A stretch of 32,765 bases of DNA from Paracoccaceae bacterium (GTDB lineage Bacteria; Pseudomonadota; Alphaproteobacteria; Rhodobacterales; Rhodobacteraceae). Shown here in pieces: positions 15,675 through 24,121 of this stretch. Each line of letters starts with the position of its first letter. Position 1 is the first letter of the stretch. Position numbers and translations under genes: made by a program. The notes under the pieces were generated by a model. That model was not told the origin of the DNA. It saw nothing but the letters and a program-made list of their open reading frames with translations, and did not search any database. The stretch lies in the NCBI GenBank assembly GCA_023260655.1, contig JALQUU010000030.1, positions 1 through 32,765 of the forward strand. The letters run 5' to 3'.

Positions 15675-15772
15675 TCTGCCCTCCCAAGTCAATCAACTGG
15701 AAGGATATTGCTTGGGGTCGCTGTGATTGTCAAAGCTGTTGACCTGAGGAAAACCGCAGAAGTTCCAAAGAA

Positions 15773-15800
15773 AAAAGGGCGCCCCTAAAGGCGCCCTTTT
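15773..15800 (-). terminator. Intrinsic terminator of the glnB-glnA operon
   Basis: An 11-bp stem (AAAAGGGCGCC / GGCGCCCTTTT) with a 6-base loop. On the minus strand it ends in a run of six T, 20 bases past the glnA stop. Confidence 0.85.
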
Positions 15801-15820
15801 CCGTATCTCTGTCCGGCCGA

Positions 15821-17227
15821 TCAGCAGGAGTAGTAGAATTTATACTCGATCGGGTGCGGGCACATTTCGTAGGCTTGGTTTTCTTCGGCCTTGAGGTCGA
15901 TGTACGCCATCAGCTGCTCTTTGGTGAACACGTCGCCTGCGAGCAGGAAGTCCATGTCCTTCTGCAGCTCGTCGATCGCTTCACGGAGCGAACCGCAAAC
16001 AGTCGGGATGCCTGCGAGCTCTTCTGCGGGCAGATCGTAGAGGTTCTTGTCCATGGCTTCGCCCGGATCGATCTTGTTCTTGATGCCGTCGAGGCCGGCC
16101 ATCAGGAGCGCTGCGAAGCACAGGTAGGGATTCGCCGAGGGATCGGGGAAGCGGGCTTCCACACGCTTTGCCTTGGGCGATTCAGTCCACGGAATACGGA
16201 CGCAGCCAGAGCGGTTGCGTGCCGAGAAGGCGCGCAGAACAGGCGCTTCGTAACCCGGAACCAGACGCTTGTAGGAGTTGGTCGAGGGGTTTGTCAGGGC
16301 GTTCAGCGCTTTCGCGTGCTTCAGGATGCCGCCAATGAAGTAGAGCGCTTCCTGCGAGAGGTCTGCGTACTTGTCGCCAGCGAAGAGCGGCTTGCCGTCC
16401 TTCCAGATCGACATGTTGACGTGCATACCCGACCCGTTGTCGCCAGCCATCGGCTTTGGCATGAAGGTCACGGTCTTGCCGTAAGCGTGCGCCACGTTGT
16501 GGATCACGTACTTGTACTTCTGGATGTTGTCGGCTTGCTCGGTGAGACCGCCGAAAATCATGCCCAGTTCGTGCTGGCAAGTCGCCACTTCGTGGTGGTG
16601 CTTGTCAACCTTGATGCCCATGCGCTTCATGGTCGAGAGCATTTCGGAACGGATGTCCTGTGCTTCGTCCATCGGGTTCACCGGGAAATAGCCGCCCTTG
16701 TGGGCAGGGCGATGGCCAACGTTGCCATGCTCGATTTCCGCGTCGGTGTTCCAGGCTGCGTGCTCTGCGTCGATCGAGTACGAAACCTTGTTCGGAGCGA
16801 CCGAGTAACGCACGTCGTCGAAGAGGAAGAATTCAGCTTCCGGGCCGAAGAAGGCCGCGTCACCGATACCCGACGACTTGAGGTAGGCTTCTGCCTTCTT
16901 CGCGATCTGGCGCGGGCAGCGGTCGTAGGCTTCGCCGGTGTCGGGCTCGACCACGTCGCAGTGAATTGCGATGGTCTTTTCAGCGTAGAAGGGGTCCACG
17001 TAGGCCGAGGAGGCATCGGGCATGAGTTTCATGTCCGAGGCTTCGATCGACTTCCAACCCGCGATCGAGGAACCGTCGAACATGAAGCCTTCTTCGATGA
17101 AGTCTTCGTCGACGAGATCCGACACCACGGTCACGTGCTGCAGCTTGCCGCGCGGATCGGTGAAGCGGATGTCGACGTATTCGACGTCCTCATCCTTGAT
17201 CATTTTAATGAGGTCTTTTGCCTTCAT
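15821..17227 (-). CDS. glnA: Glutamine synthetase type I
   Basis: 468 residues, standard GSI-beta length. It makes glutamine from glutamate, ammonia and ATP in the cytoplasm, as a dodecamer. Visible blocks: [17 protein letters not shown] near the N-terminus, [11 protein letters not shown] (metal ligands), [14 protein letters not shown] (ATP and metal region), [17 protein letters not shown], and [26 protein letters not shown]. The adenylylation Tyr397 is in [11 protein letters not shown], so GlnE control is expected. AGAGGA precedes the ATG. It is the second gene after glnB (32-base gap) and ends at a strong terminator, so PII and its target pathway are co-transcribed. Confidence 0.98.
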   Translation of the reverse strand: MKAKDLIKMIKDEDVEYVDIRFTDPRGKLQHVTVVSDLVDEDFIEEGFMFDGSSIAGWKSIEASDMKLMPDASSAYVDPFYAEKTIAIHCDVVEPDTGEAYDRCPRQIAKKAEAYLKSSGIGDAAFFGPEAEFFLFDDVRYSVAPNKVSYSIDAEHAAWNTDAEIEHGNVGHRPAHKGGYFPVNPMDEAQDIRSEMLSTMKRMGIKVDKHHHEVATCQHELGMIFGGLTEQADNIQKYKYVIHNVAHAYGKTVTFMPKPMAGDNGSGMHVNMSIWKDGKPLFAGDKYADLSQEALYFIGGILKHAKALNALTNPSTNSYKRLVPGYEAPVLRAFSARNRSGCVRIPWTESPKAKRVEARFPDPSANPYLCFAALLMAGLDGIKNKIDPGEAMDKNLYDLPAEELAGIPTVCGSLREAIDELQKDMDFLLAGDVFTKEQLMAYIDLKAEENQAYEMCPHPIEYKFYYSC

Positions 17228-17259
17228 TCTCTTAGTCCTCTCAGGCTGGAATGGCGGAA

Positions 17260-17661
<402 letters not shown>

Positions 17662-17777
17662 CTAAGGTTTCTGGAGGCGTTCACTCTGCGCGGATTCCTA
17701 AGGTGTGCCTAAATTTTGTGCAACATGGATTCAAAATGGGCGAAATAAAAACTTCTCGCAAAGGGTCTGCATAAGAA

Positions 17778-18446
17778 ATGGCCGAAATTCTCACCGGAGC
17801 CGAGATGCGAGCGCTCGAAAACCGCGCCATTGAGTCGCGACAGGTCTCTGGTCTCGCGCTCATGGAGCGGGCAGGGGAAGGCGTGGCGGAGGCAATCCTT
17901 GCGCGCCACGCCTCAGCACGAACCGCCGCCATTCTCTGCGGTCCGGGAAATAACGGCGGCGACGGTTTCGTGATCGCCCGCCTCCTGCGCAAACGCGGCT
18001 GGGCCGTGCATGTCTTCTTTCTTGGCACGCCGGAGCGCCTACCTCCCGACGCCCATGCAAACCTCCTCCTTTGGGCCGAATGCGGCCCCGTCACGCCCTA
18101 TACAGCCGAAAACCTCCTCGCCACCGCTGCGGAAGCCAAAGCCGGAGGTATCAGGGAGTGGATCATCGTCGACGCCCTCTTCGGCATCGGCCAGCGCGCG
18201 CCCCTTGATGAGGCCCTCGCGCCTCTGAACGCCTTGATCGACGCCAGCTTCGGCCAAAGCCTCGGCCCCGCTCCGGTCTTTGTCTCGGTCGATCTGCCCA
18301 CAGGGTATGATAACGATACAGGCGAAACTTTGGCCAAACGCCCCGCGCCCGCAGACCTCATCGTCACCTTCCACAGCGCCAAGCCATTGCATCACATGCA
18401 CCATATGGCGGATGTTCCCTTGGTCATCGTCGATATCGGCCTCTAG
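17778..18446 (+). CDS. nnrE: NAD(P)H-hydrate epimerase (YjeF N-terminal domain), separate ORF
   Basis: 222 residues. NnrE epimerises damaged R-NAD(P)HX to the S form for repair. Motifs are CGPGNNGGDGFVIARLL (nucleotide-binding region), DALFGIGQRAPL, VSVDLPTGYDNDTGE, and a final VIVDIGL that normally leads into the linker of the bifunctional enzyme. Most bacteria fuse this to NnrD in one ~500-residue protein. Here a TAG at 18444-18446 ends the ORF, and the NnrD ORF begins 12 bases on in the same frame. The stop overlaps AGGA, which could serve as ribosome site for the next ORF. So it is either a natural split or a nonsense change in the linker. Confidence 0.88.
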   Translation: MAEILTGAEMRALENRAIESRQVSGLALMERAGEGVAEAILARHASARTAAILCGPGNNGGDGFVIARLLRKRGWAVHVFFLGTPERLPPDAHANLLLWAECGPVTPYTAENLLATAAEAKAGGIREWIIVDALFGIGQRAPLDEALAPLNALIDASFGQSLGPAPVFVSVDLPTGYDNDTGETLAKRPAPADLIVTFHSAKPLHHMHHMADVPLVIVDIGL

Positions 18447-18458
18447 GAACGCCCCGCC

Positions 18459-19325
18459 ATGCCCGCCCAAGACCCCCTGCAAATCGCGCCCGAAAGTCAC
18501 TGGCCCGACCTTTTGCGCAAAAAGCCCGACGGCCATAAGTTCCGCCACGGTCACGCGCTTGTGGTGTCCGGCGGGGCAGGGCGCACAGGCGCGGCGCGCT
18601 TGGCGGCGCGGGGGGCATTGCGCGTGGGGGCAGGGCTCGTCACGCTTGGCGTGCCGCCCGCGGCCCAGCTTGAAGCGGCCAGCCAGCTAACGGCCATCAT
18701 GCTCATCCGCCTCCGCGACGCCCGCGCACTGGAAGCCAATCTGGAAGACGACCGCCTCTCGGCTCTCTGCATCGGTCCTGCCCTCGGCCTTCAAGACCGC
18801 GAGGCCGCCCTCGTCGCTACAGTGCTCGGAAGCCACCGCCCAACCGTGCTCGACGCCGACGCGCTAACCCTCCTTGCTGCTCATCCTGCGCTCTTTTCCG
18901 CATTGCACGGGGCTTGCGTCCTCACACCGCATCACGGCGAATTCGCGCGGCTCTTCCCCGATCTGGCCCGCGAAGCCAGCGCGAGCCTTGCCGCGAAATG
19001 CGCGGCAACGCAGCAAGCGGCGCAGCGTTCGGGCTGCATCATTCTTTTTAAAGGCGCTGAAACCATCATCGCCGCGCCCTCTGGCCAAACGGCAATCCAT
19101 TCCGCCACGGGCGACCACGCGGCACCTTGGTTGGCCACAGCCGGTTCCGGCGATGTGCTGGCTGGCATGATCACAGGGCTTCTGGCGCGCGGGATAATGC
19201 CCTTCGAAGCCGCCTGCATCGGCACATGGCTGCACGCCGAAGCGGCCCGCCAGTTCGGCCCCGGTCTGATCGCCGAAGATATCCCTGAAACCTTGCCGTC
19301 AGTGTTCCGCTTTATTGGCATCTAG
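18459..19325 (+). CDS. nnrD: ADP-dependent NAD(P)H-hydrate dehydratase (YjeF C-terminal domain), separate ORF
   Basis: 288 residues, ribokinase-like fold. NnrD dehydrates S-NAD(P)HX back to NAD(P)H using ADP. Visible features are KFRHGHALVVSGGAGRTGAA near residues 27-46, VLDADALTLL, LTPHHGEFARLFPDL, FKGAETIIAAPSG, and ATAGSGDVLAGMITGLLARG (the GxGDVLAG active-site loop). It is in the same frame as nnrE, separated by TAG plus four codons (Glu-Arg-Pro-Ala). If the TAG were sense, the two would form the usual bifunctional repair enzyme. A 17-bp terminator follows. Confidence 0.9.
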   Translation: MPAQDPLQIAPESHWPDLLRKKPDGHKFRHGHALVVSGGAGRTGAARLAARGALRVGAGLVTLGVPPAAQLEAASQLTAIMLIRLRDARALEANLEDDRLSALCIGPALGLQDREAALVATVLGSHRPTVLDADALTLLAAHPALFSALHGACVLTPHHGEFARLFPDLAREASASLAAKCAATQQAAQRSGCIILFKGAETIIAAPSGQTAIHSATGDHAAPWLATAGSGDVLAGMITGLLARGIMPFEAACIGTWLHAEAARQFGPGLIAEDIPETLPSVFRFIGI

Positions 19326-19349
19326 GCCATGCAGGGTGCGCGAAAAAAT

Positions 19350-19391
19350 AAAACCCCCGCCAGCGCTAGGTCCTGCGCTGGCGGGGGTTTT
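19350..19391. terminator. Bidirectional intrinsic terminator between nnrD and the Hint-protein gene
   Basis: A 17-bp perfect stem whose arms start AAAACCCCCGCC and end GGCGGGGGTTTT, with an 8-base loop. Both strands read a T-run after the stem, so it can stop transcription from both convergent genes. Confidence 0.9.
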
Positions 19392-19402
19392 CACGAGGTA
19401 TA

Positions 19403-19897
19403 TCAGGCTGCGTTCGCGTAGATGTCCGACGAAACGTAGCTCGCAACTTCCAGACCGTCCGCATAGATAACGTGCTCACGGTCGAATTCGATTTCGTAGA
19501 AAGTGATTTCCACGTTCGGGTGCAGGGTGACGAATTCGCCATCCACCAGCTTCGACGCGGGGATCATCGCCTGCTTCTGGCCATAGAGGGCTTCAGCGCG
19601 CCAGTCACGGATCAGGATATTCTGGCCTGCGGGCACAACCACATCGCGGTCGGGGCGGGTATGGCCCAGCGAACCTGCGAGGATCACGACGGCATCGCAA
19701 ACCATCTTGCGCGGACGAACCGCTTTCACGACAGCCATGCCGGTGTCGCGGGTGACAACGCGGTCACCGGGGGAAAGTAATTGAACGGGCATCTCGCCTT
19801 CGAGCGTCATGATGATGGCACCAGCGACGAGACCGGAGACTTCATGAATATCGCGCGCGGCATCTTTGCCAAAGCGCCCGACCGATTTCGGTTCCAT
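19403..19897 (-). CDS. Stand-alone Hint (Hedgehog/intein) domain protein, catalytic residues apparently lost
   Basis: 164 residues. The core reads VSGLVAGAIIMTLEGEMPVQ, LLSPGDRVVTRDTGMAVV, then VVVPAGQNILIRDW and FYEIEFDREHVIYADGLEVAS, the Hint_2 layout seen in many Rhodobacteraceae proteins. In active Hint domains a nucleophilic Cys (or Ser) precedes the first strand and a conserved His lies in a later SPxH-like loop. Here there is no Cys before the first strand and the loop reads PAGQN. Self-cleavage is therefore unlikely; a binding or structural role is inferred. The start is the ATG at 19897 (MEPKSVGRFGKDA), AGGA about 10 bases upstream. A perfect palindrome lies 51 bases before it. Confidence 0.8.
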   Translation of the reverse strand: MEPKSVGRFGKDAARDIHEVSGLVAGAIIMTLEGEMPVQLLSPGDRVVTRDTGMAVVKAVRPRKMVCDAVVILAGSLGHTRPDRDVVVPAGQNILIRDWRAEALYGQKQAMIPASKLVDGEFVTLHPNVEITFYEIEFDREHVIYADGLEVASYVSSDIYANAA

Positions 19898-19947
19898 GGG
19901 CGTAGTTCCTGTTTTTTGACCTGCTTCGTTTTTTGCAGCAGAATATG

Positions 19948-19968
19948 GCAACATTTGGTAAATGTTGC
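19948..19968. promoter_or_regulatory. Perfect 9-3-9 palindrome upstream of the Hint-protein gene
   Basis: Arms GCAACATTT and AAATGTTGC separated by GGT, 51 bases before the minus-strand start codon. Position and size fit an operator for a dimeric repressor, or a stem in the 5' leader. I do not recognise the regulator. Confidence 0.45.
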
Positions 19969-20335
19969 GCCCTTTTTGCGCGAGTGCAGGGTCAATTTAT
20001 GTCCAATTTCTGGATACACCCACCGAGAGGAGCCGGCGAAAGAGCGTCCGTATCTACAAAAGACTCATGGGATCGGTTATAAAACTAAAGGATATTCACA
20101 ACGAAAGATTGGGTTGGCCTTCTAAAACGGCCCCGTCGCAGTTCCATTAAATATGCCACGGATTTGACACATTCTCGGGCGACCCGCCCCAATTGGTCCA
20201 AATTCCCCCTCCCACCCGCATCCTCCCTCCCCGCAAACTGTGCCCACCCGAGTCGCCGCATCGCTCTTGCGATGCGCGTCGCGCTCCGGTATCGACGGCC
20301 CGAGAGGCTTTGGCTGGCATGGTCCGGCCGCCTGT
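19969..20335. other. Gene-free stretch between the Hint-protein gene and tRNA-Leu
   Basis: About 370 bases. I find no ORF with a ribosome site and family-like sequence. The first ~190 bases are AT-richer than their surroundings, and a TTGACA hexamer occurs at 20165-20170 without a convincing -10 at the right distance. The promoter for the tRNA should lie in the right-hand part but I could not place it. Confidence 0.5.
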
Positions 20336-20419
20336 GCGGGTGTGGCGAAATGGTAGACGCACCAGATTTAGGTTCTGGCGCCGCAAGGCGTGGGGGTTCA
20401 AGTCCCTTCACCCGCACCA
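20336..20419 (+). tRNA. tRNA-Leu (anticodon UAG), CCA encoded
   Basis: A 7-bp acceptor stem GCGGGTG / CACCCGC, anticodon stem CCAGA / TCTGG with loop TTTAGGT giving anticodon TAG, a long class II variable arm (CGCCGCAAGGCG), and a TTCAAGT T-loop. CCA is encoded at 20417-20419. It decodes CUA (and by wobble other CUN) leucine codons. The trigger factor gene follows about 120 bases downstream. Confidence 0.95.
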
Positions 20420-20465
20420 CCTCTCCCTTCCCCCTTGCAGAGGGGGCCTTCCCTCTCTAGAAGGT

Positions 20466-20489
20466 CGCGGATTCCCATGCGCGGATTCC
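20466..20489 (+). repeat. Tandem 10-base repeat in the tig leader
   Basis: CGCGGATTCC occurs twice with a 14-base period (20466-20475 and 20480-20489), between the tRNA and tig. It may be a small duplication or a paired protein site. Confidence 0.4.
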
Positions 20490-20540
20490 GTGAAACGGGC
20501 GCGTCAACCGATGCGCGACATAAAGACAAGGACGACACAG

Positions 20541-21875
20541 ATGCAGGTCACCGAGACCCTGAAAGAAGGCCTCAAGCGCGGCTACGAAATCACCGTCAGC
20601 AACGCCGAACTCGAAGCCAAGGTTAACGCCAAGCTCGAAGAAGCGCGTCCTGAAGTCGAAATGAAAGGCTTCCGCAAGGGCAAGGTTCCGATGTCGCTCC
20701 TGAAGAAGCAGTTCGGCCAGCGCCTGATGGGCGAAGCCATGCAGGAAGCCATCGACGGTGCGATGAACGAGCACTTCGAAGCCTCCGGCGAGCGCCCCGC
20801 GCTGCAGCCCCAGATCACCATGAAAGACGGTGAGAACTGGAAAGAAGGCGATGATGTCGTGATCGTCGTGGCCTACGAAGCCCTGCCGGAAATCCCGGAA
20901 CTCGACGTCTCCGGAGTCGCCCTCGAGCGCATGGTCGTCAAAGCCGACGACGCAGCGATCGACGAAGCCCTCGCCTCGCTCGCAGAAACCGCACAGAACT
21001 TCGCAGACCGCAAGAAGGGCACCAAAGCCAAGGACGGCGATCAGGTCGTGTTCGACTTCGTCGGTAAAGTCGGTGGCGAAGCCTTCGACGGCGGCTCGGC
21101 CGAAGACTACCCGCTGGTGCTCGGCTCCGGCGCCTTCATCCCCGGCTTCGAAGATCAACTCGTCGGCGTGAAAGCGGGCGAAGAGAAGACCATCACCGTG
21201 ACCTTCCCGGAAAACTACGGCGCGGAAAACCTCGCCGGCAAGGAAGCCACCTTCGACTGCACCGTGAAAGCGGTCAAAGAACCGAAGCCCGCAGAAGTCG
21301 ATGACGAGCTGGCGAAGAAGTTCGGCGCGGAAGACCTCGCAGGCCTCAAGGGGCAGATCGCCGAGCGTCTCGAGTCCGAATACAAAGGCGCAGCACGTGC
21401 CGTTCTGAAGCGCGCGCTTCTCGACAAGCTCGACACCCTCGTCGCCTTCGACCTGCCGCCCTCTCTCGTGGACGCGGAAGCAGGACAGATCGCTCACCAG
21501 CTCTGGCACGAAGAGAACCCTGAGGTTCACGACCACAACCACGGCAACATCGAAACCACCGACGAGCACAAGAAGCTCGCCGAGCGCCGCGTGCGCCTTG
21601 GCCTTCTCCTCGCCGAAGTGGGCCGCAAAGCCGATGTGCAGGTCTCTGACGCCGAGTTCACCCAAGCCGTGCTGAACCAAGCCCGCCAGTACCCGGGTCA
21701 GGAACGCCAGTTCTTCGAATTCGTGCAGCAGAACCAGCAGATGCAGCAGCAACTGCGCGCCCCGATCTTCGAAGAGAAGGTCGTCGACCACATCCTCGAA
21801 CAGGCCAAAGTGTCTGAAAAGGAAGTGTCGAAGGAAGACCTGCAGAAAGCTGTGGAAGCGCTCGACGCTGAATAA
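20541..21875 (+). CDS. tig: Trigger factor, ribosome-associated chaperone
   Basis: 444 residues, normal length. The N-terminal ribosome-binding domain has [21 protein letters not shown] (the GFRxGKxP signature, residues ~40-48). An FKBP-type PPIase domain follows ([40 protein letters not shown], about residues 160-240). The C-terminal substrate-binding arms end with a Gln-rich helix and [16 protein letters not shown]. It folds nascent chains leaving the ribosome. The ATG at 20541 has AAGGA about 9 bases upstream; the open frame extends back through the tRNA but that part is not coding. It ends at a terminator. Confidence 0.97.
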   Translation: MQVTETLKEGLKRGYEITVSNAELEAKVNAKLEEARPEVEMKGFRKGKVPMSLLKKQFGQRLMGEAMQEAIDGAMNEHFEASGERPALQPQITMKDGENWKEGDDVVIVVAYEALPEIPELDVSGVALERMVVKADDAAIDEALASLAETAQNFADRKKGTKAKDGDQVVFDFVGKVGGEAFDGGSAEDYPLVLGSGAFIPGFEDQLVGVKAGEEKTITVTFPENYGAENLAGKEATFDCTVKAVKEPKPAEVDDELAKKFGAEDLAGLKGQIAERLESEYKGAARAVLKRALLDKLDTLVAFDLPPSLVDAEAGQIAHQLWHEENPEVHDHNHGNIETTDEHKKLAERRVRLGLLLAEVGRKADVQVSDAEFTQAVLNQARQYPGQERQFFEFVQQNQQMQQQLRAPIFEEKVVDHILEQAKVSEKEVSKEDLQKAVEALDAE

Positions 21876-21897
21876 TCTCCCAACCCCGGTTGGAAGA

Positions 21898-21927
21898 AAG
21901 GGCCACCCCGCGCGGGTGGCCCTTTTT
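21898..21927 (+). terminator. Intrinsic terminator of tig
   Basis: An 11-bp stem (AAGGGCCACCC / GGGTGGCCCTT) with a 5-base loop followed by TTTTT, 22 bases after the stop. Confidence 0.88.
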
Positions 21928-21974
21928 GTTTGATCTCAAGGTCAGAGCGACCGCCGCAATCGGTCTGGACTGAG

Positions 21975-22036
21975 GAGGGGGGCTCTGCCCCCCTCGGCCG
22001 TCGGCCTCACCCCCCGGGATATTTCCGAAAGCGAAA
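21975..22036. repeat. GC-rich palindromic repeat of the Rhodobacteraceae intergenic type
   Basis: A 9-bp hairpin (GAGGGGGGC / GCCCCCCTC, 3-base loop) is followed by a GGCC-GTC-GGCC mini-palindrome, then CACCCCCCGGGATATTT and an A/G-rich tail. I recall near-identical elements (G-run hairpin, then CCCGGGATATTT) scattered between genes in Rhodobacter and Roseobacter genomes. No T-run follows. Confidence 0.5.
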
Positions 22037-22092
22037 AACCTGGGTTGCGCGGGCGGCGAGGAGCGGCGACGCTCCGGACGGGAGGATTTGCG

Positions 22093-22509
22093 ATGACACA
22101 TACATCTTTTACCGCCGAGGGGTTCGCGGCGTTTCGCGCCAATGACCGTCCGGGGCCGGTTCACATGCTCAATCTGGTGCGCTTCCGGGCAGAGGCGGCC
22201 TATGAGGACGGTCGCAAAGCCACTGGGGCGGAGGCCTATGCGGCCTACGGGCGCGAGAGCGCGCCGGTTTTCGCGCGCTTGGGGGGCAGGATCGTCTGGC
22301 GTGGAAGTTTCGAGCAGATGCTGATCGGGCCGGGGGAGGAGCGGTGGGATCTCTGTTTCATCGCCGAATACCCGTCTCCCGAGGCTTTTGTGGCGATGAT
22401 CAAGGATCCGAAATATCGCCGCGCGATGGTGCACCGGCAGGCTGGCGTTGAAGACTCGCGCCTGATCCGCACGGGGCCTTTGGCTTTGGGCGGCAACTTC
22501 GGAGAATGA
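22093..22509 (+). CDS. DUF1330 family protein
   Basis: 138 residues. It has the pattern of a single ferredoxin-like dimeric alpha-beta barrel: GPVHMLNLVRFR near residues 20-31, then EAYAAYGRESAPVFARLGGRIVWRGSF, and WDLCFIAEYPSPEAFVAMIKDPKYRRAMVHRQAGVEDSRLI. These are the DUF1330 hallmark strands and the YP(S/N)xxAF turn. No reaction is established for the family. GGAGG lies 7 bases before the ATG at 22093; a longer in-frame opening runs into the palindromic repeat and was rejected. It is convergent with rplI. Confidence 0.85.
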   Translation: MTHTSFTAEGFAAFRANDRPGPVHMLNLVRFRAEAAYEDGRKATGAEAYAAYGRESAPVFARLGGRIVWRGSFEQMLIGPGEERWDLCFIAEYPSPEAFVAMIKDPKYRRAMVHRQAGVEDSRLIRTGPLALGGNFGE

Positions 22510-22512
22510 AAA

Positions 22513-22570
22513 CGCCGCGCAGGGTGGGCCTGCGCGGCGGATCCGCCACCCTTGCGAGTGGCGCAAGGGT
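22513..22570 (-). terminator. Tandem hairpins ending the rpsF-rpsR-rplI operon
   Basis: The distal stem (CGCCGCGCAG / CTGCGCGGCG, 22513-22539) reads TTTTCATT after it on the minus strand, an intrinsic terminator. A second 9-bp hairpin (ACCCTTGCG / CGCAAGGGT, 22548-22570) lies between it and the rplI stop. Confidence 0.75.
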
Positions 22571-22584
22571 TATGCGAACGAAGC

Positions 22585-23157
22585 TTACTCGTCGTCCGAG
22601 GCAGCGGAGCCGATTTCGTCGAAGAGTTCGGCGATCTCGAATTCCGCAGCCGCTTCGGCTTCTGCTGCGAGCTGGGCAATCGACTTGCCCGAGGCTTGCA
22701 GTTCGGCTTCTTCCGGCGAACGGGCCACGTTGACGTGGATCGTGACTTCGACTTCCGGGTGCAGGCGCACCATGACGTCGTGCACGCCGAGTTCCTTGAT
22801 CGCAGCGATCAGTTCGATCTGCTTGCGGTCGATCGAGTAGCCTGCGGCTTCCGACGCTTCAGCGATATCGCGCGGAGCGACCGAACCGTAAAGCGCGCCG
22901 CCATCGGAGGCGGAGCGGATCACGATGAAGCTCTGGCCTGCCAGCTTCTCGCCAGCGGCTTCGGCTTCTTTACGGGTCTCGAGGTTCCGGGCTTCGAGTT
23001 GTGCCTTGCGGGCCTCGAAATCCTTCACGTTCTTTGCCGATGCGGTCAGCGCCTTGCCTTGCGGCAGGAGGTAGTTGCGAGCGTAGCCGGACTTGACGTT
23101 TACCACGTCGCCCATCTGGCCAAGCTTTGCCACGCGCTCAAGAAGAATGACTTGCAT
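22585..23157 (-). CDS. rplI: Ribosomal protein bL9
   Basis: 190 residues. The N-terminal rRNA-binding domain carries the L9 signature ([20 protein letters not shown], then [13 protein letters not shown]). A long connecting helix follows ([17 protein letters not shown] and onward), then the C-terminal domain ([40 protein letters not shown]). An acidic Ala/Glu-rich tail of about 40 residues extends past the E. coli length, as is usual in alphaproteobacteria. GGAG precedes the ATG. Last gene of rpsF-rpsR-rplI, 12 bases after rpsR. Confidence 0.97.
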   Translation of the reverse strand: MQVILLERVAKLGQMGDVVNVKSGYARNYLLPQGKALTASAKNVKDFEARKAQLEARNLETRKEAEAAGEKLAGQSFIVIRSASDGGALYGSVAPRDIAEASEAAGYSIDRKQIELIAAIKELGVHDVMVRLHPEVEVTIHVNVARSPEEAELQASGKSIAQLAAEAEAAAEFEIAELFDEIGSAASDDE

Positions 23158-23169
23158 GTCGTGCTCTCC

Positions 23170-23397
23170 TTATTTCACGGCGTAGGGCAGAAGGGCGAGG
23201 AAACGCGCGCGCTTGATGGCACGGGCGAGTTCACGCTGCTTCTTTGCCGAAACGGCGGTGATGCGGGACGGAACGATCTTGCCGCGCTCGGAGATGTAGC
23301 GCTGGAGCAAGCGGGTGTCCTTGTAGTCGATCGCAGGTGCGTTCTCGCCCGAGAAGGGGCACACTTTACGGCGACGGAAAAACGGTTTGGTAGCCAT
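23170..23397 (-). CDS. rpsR: Ribosomal protein bS18
   Basis: 75 residues, typical length. [21 protein letters not shown] and [33 protein letters not shown] are the S18 signatures. It binds bS6 on the small-subunit platform. One of the usual zinc-type cysteines is retained (Cys13). AAAGGA lies about 8 bases before the ATG. It sits between rpsF (26-base gap) and rplI, the conserved bacterial order. Confidence 0.98.
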   Translation of the reverse strand: MATKPFFRRRKVCPFSGENAPAIDYKDTRLLQRYISERGKIVPSRITAVSAKKQRELARAIKRARFLALLPYAVK

Positions 23398-23423
23398 GTG
23401 ACTGGTCCTTTCTCAGACGGAGA

Positions 23424-23840
23424 TCAACGACGCTCGCGGCGTTCGCCACGGTCGAAACCGCGGTCGCCACGATCACCACGCTCGGGGCGGTCGCCGCGCT
23501 CGCCGCGGTCACGCTCGTCACGCTTTTGCATCTGCACCGAGGGGCCATCCTCATGTGCTTCGACCTTAATGGTCAGAACGCGCATCACGTCGTCATGGAG
23601 GCGCATCAGGCGCTCCATTTCCTGCACTGCGGCTGCCGGTGCATCAGTGCGGAGCAGCGCGTAGTGGCCCTTGCGGTTCTTGTTGATCTTGTAGGCCATC
23701 GTCTTCACGCCCCAGTATTCGGACGTGAGCACCTTGCCGCCGTTATCGGCCAGCACGGTGGAGAAGTGTTCGACGAGCCCTTCGGCCTGTGCATTCGACA
23801 GGTCCTGACGGGAAATGAATACATGCTCGTAAAGCGGCAT
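23424..23840 (-). CDS. rpsF: Ribosomal protein bS6 with a charged Arg/Gly/Asp-rich tail
   Basis: 138 residues. The first ~100 are a standard S6 fold: [20 protein letters not shown], then [20 protein letters not shown] and [20 protein letters not shown]. The last ~35 are low-complexity with repeated RGD/RGE steps ([18 protein letters not shown] and on), much longer than in E. coli but in keeping with many alphaproteobacteria. AGGAG lies 5 bases before the ATG at 23840; an in-frame upstream extension is unrelated. First gene of the operon; S6:S18 autoregulation is known elsewhere, but I could not draw a convincing leader structure here. Confidence 0.97.
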   Translation of the reverse strand: MPLYEHVFISRQDLSNAQAEGLVEHFSTVLADNGGKVLTSEYWGVKTMAYKINKNRKGHYALLRTDAPAAAVQEMERLMRLHDDVMRVLTIKVEAHEDGPSVQMQKRDERDRGERGDRPERGDRGDRGFDRGERRERR

Positions 23841-24121
23841 GTGCACTCCTGTTATCAGGCGCATTTCATAGGAGGGCTTTTCCTTCCGCGACCCTCCACG
23901 AGAGACTGCGCGGTTTTCATAAACTGCGAAAGGACGGCAGCCCATACGACGGCACGGGGCAGGGCGCAAGCCCGAACCTTGGAAAACCCCAGAAAATATG
24001 CGGAAAACTTGCCGGTTTCCGCTGGAAATCGCTCCCAAAAATCCCCGTTCCCGCCCCAATTACGCCCAAGTGGAGGGGCAGGGTAGGCTCAGTCCCGTGT
24101 GAAGGGTGATGGAGAAGGTCT

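Noticed and set aside
15675-15692. Upstream TTG start for the lytic transglycosylase
   Set aside because: It would place the GGGAGG ribosome site inside the coding region; the ATG at 15674 is followed directly by a good signal peptide.
19962-20150. 62-codon frame upstream of tRNA-Leu
   Set aside because: No ribosome site, overlaps the regulatory palindrome, and no family-like sequence.
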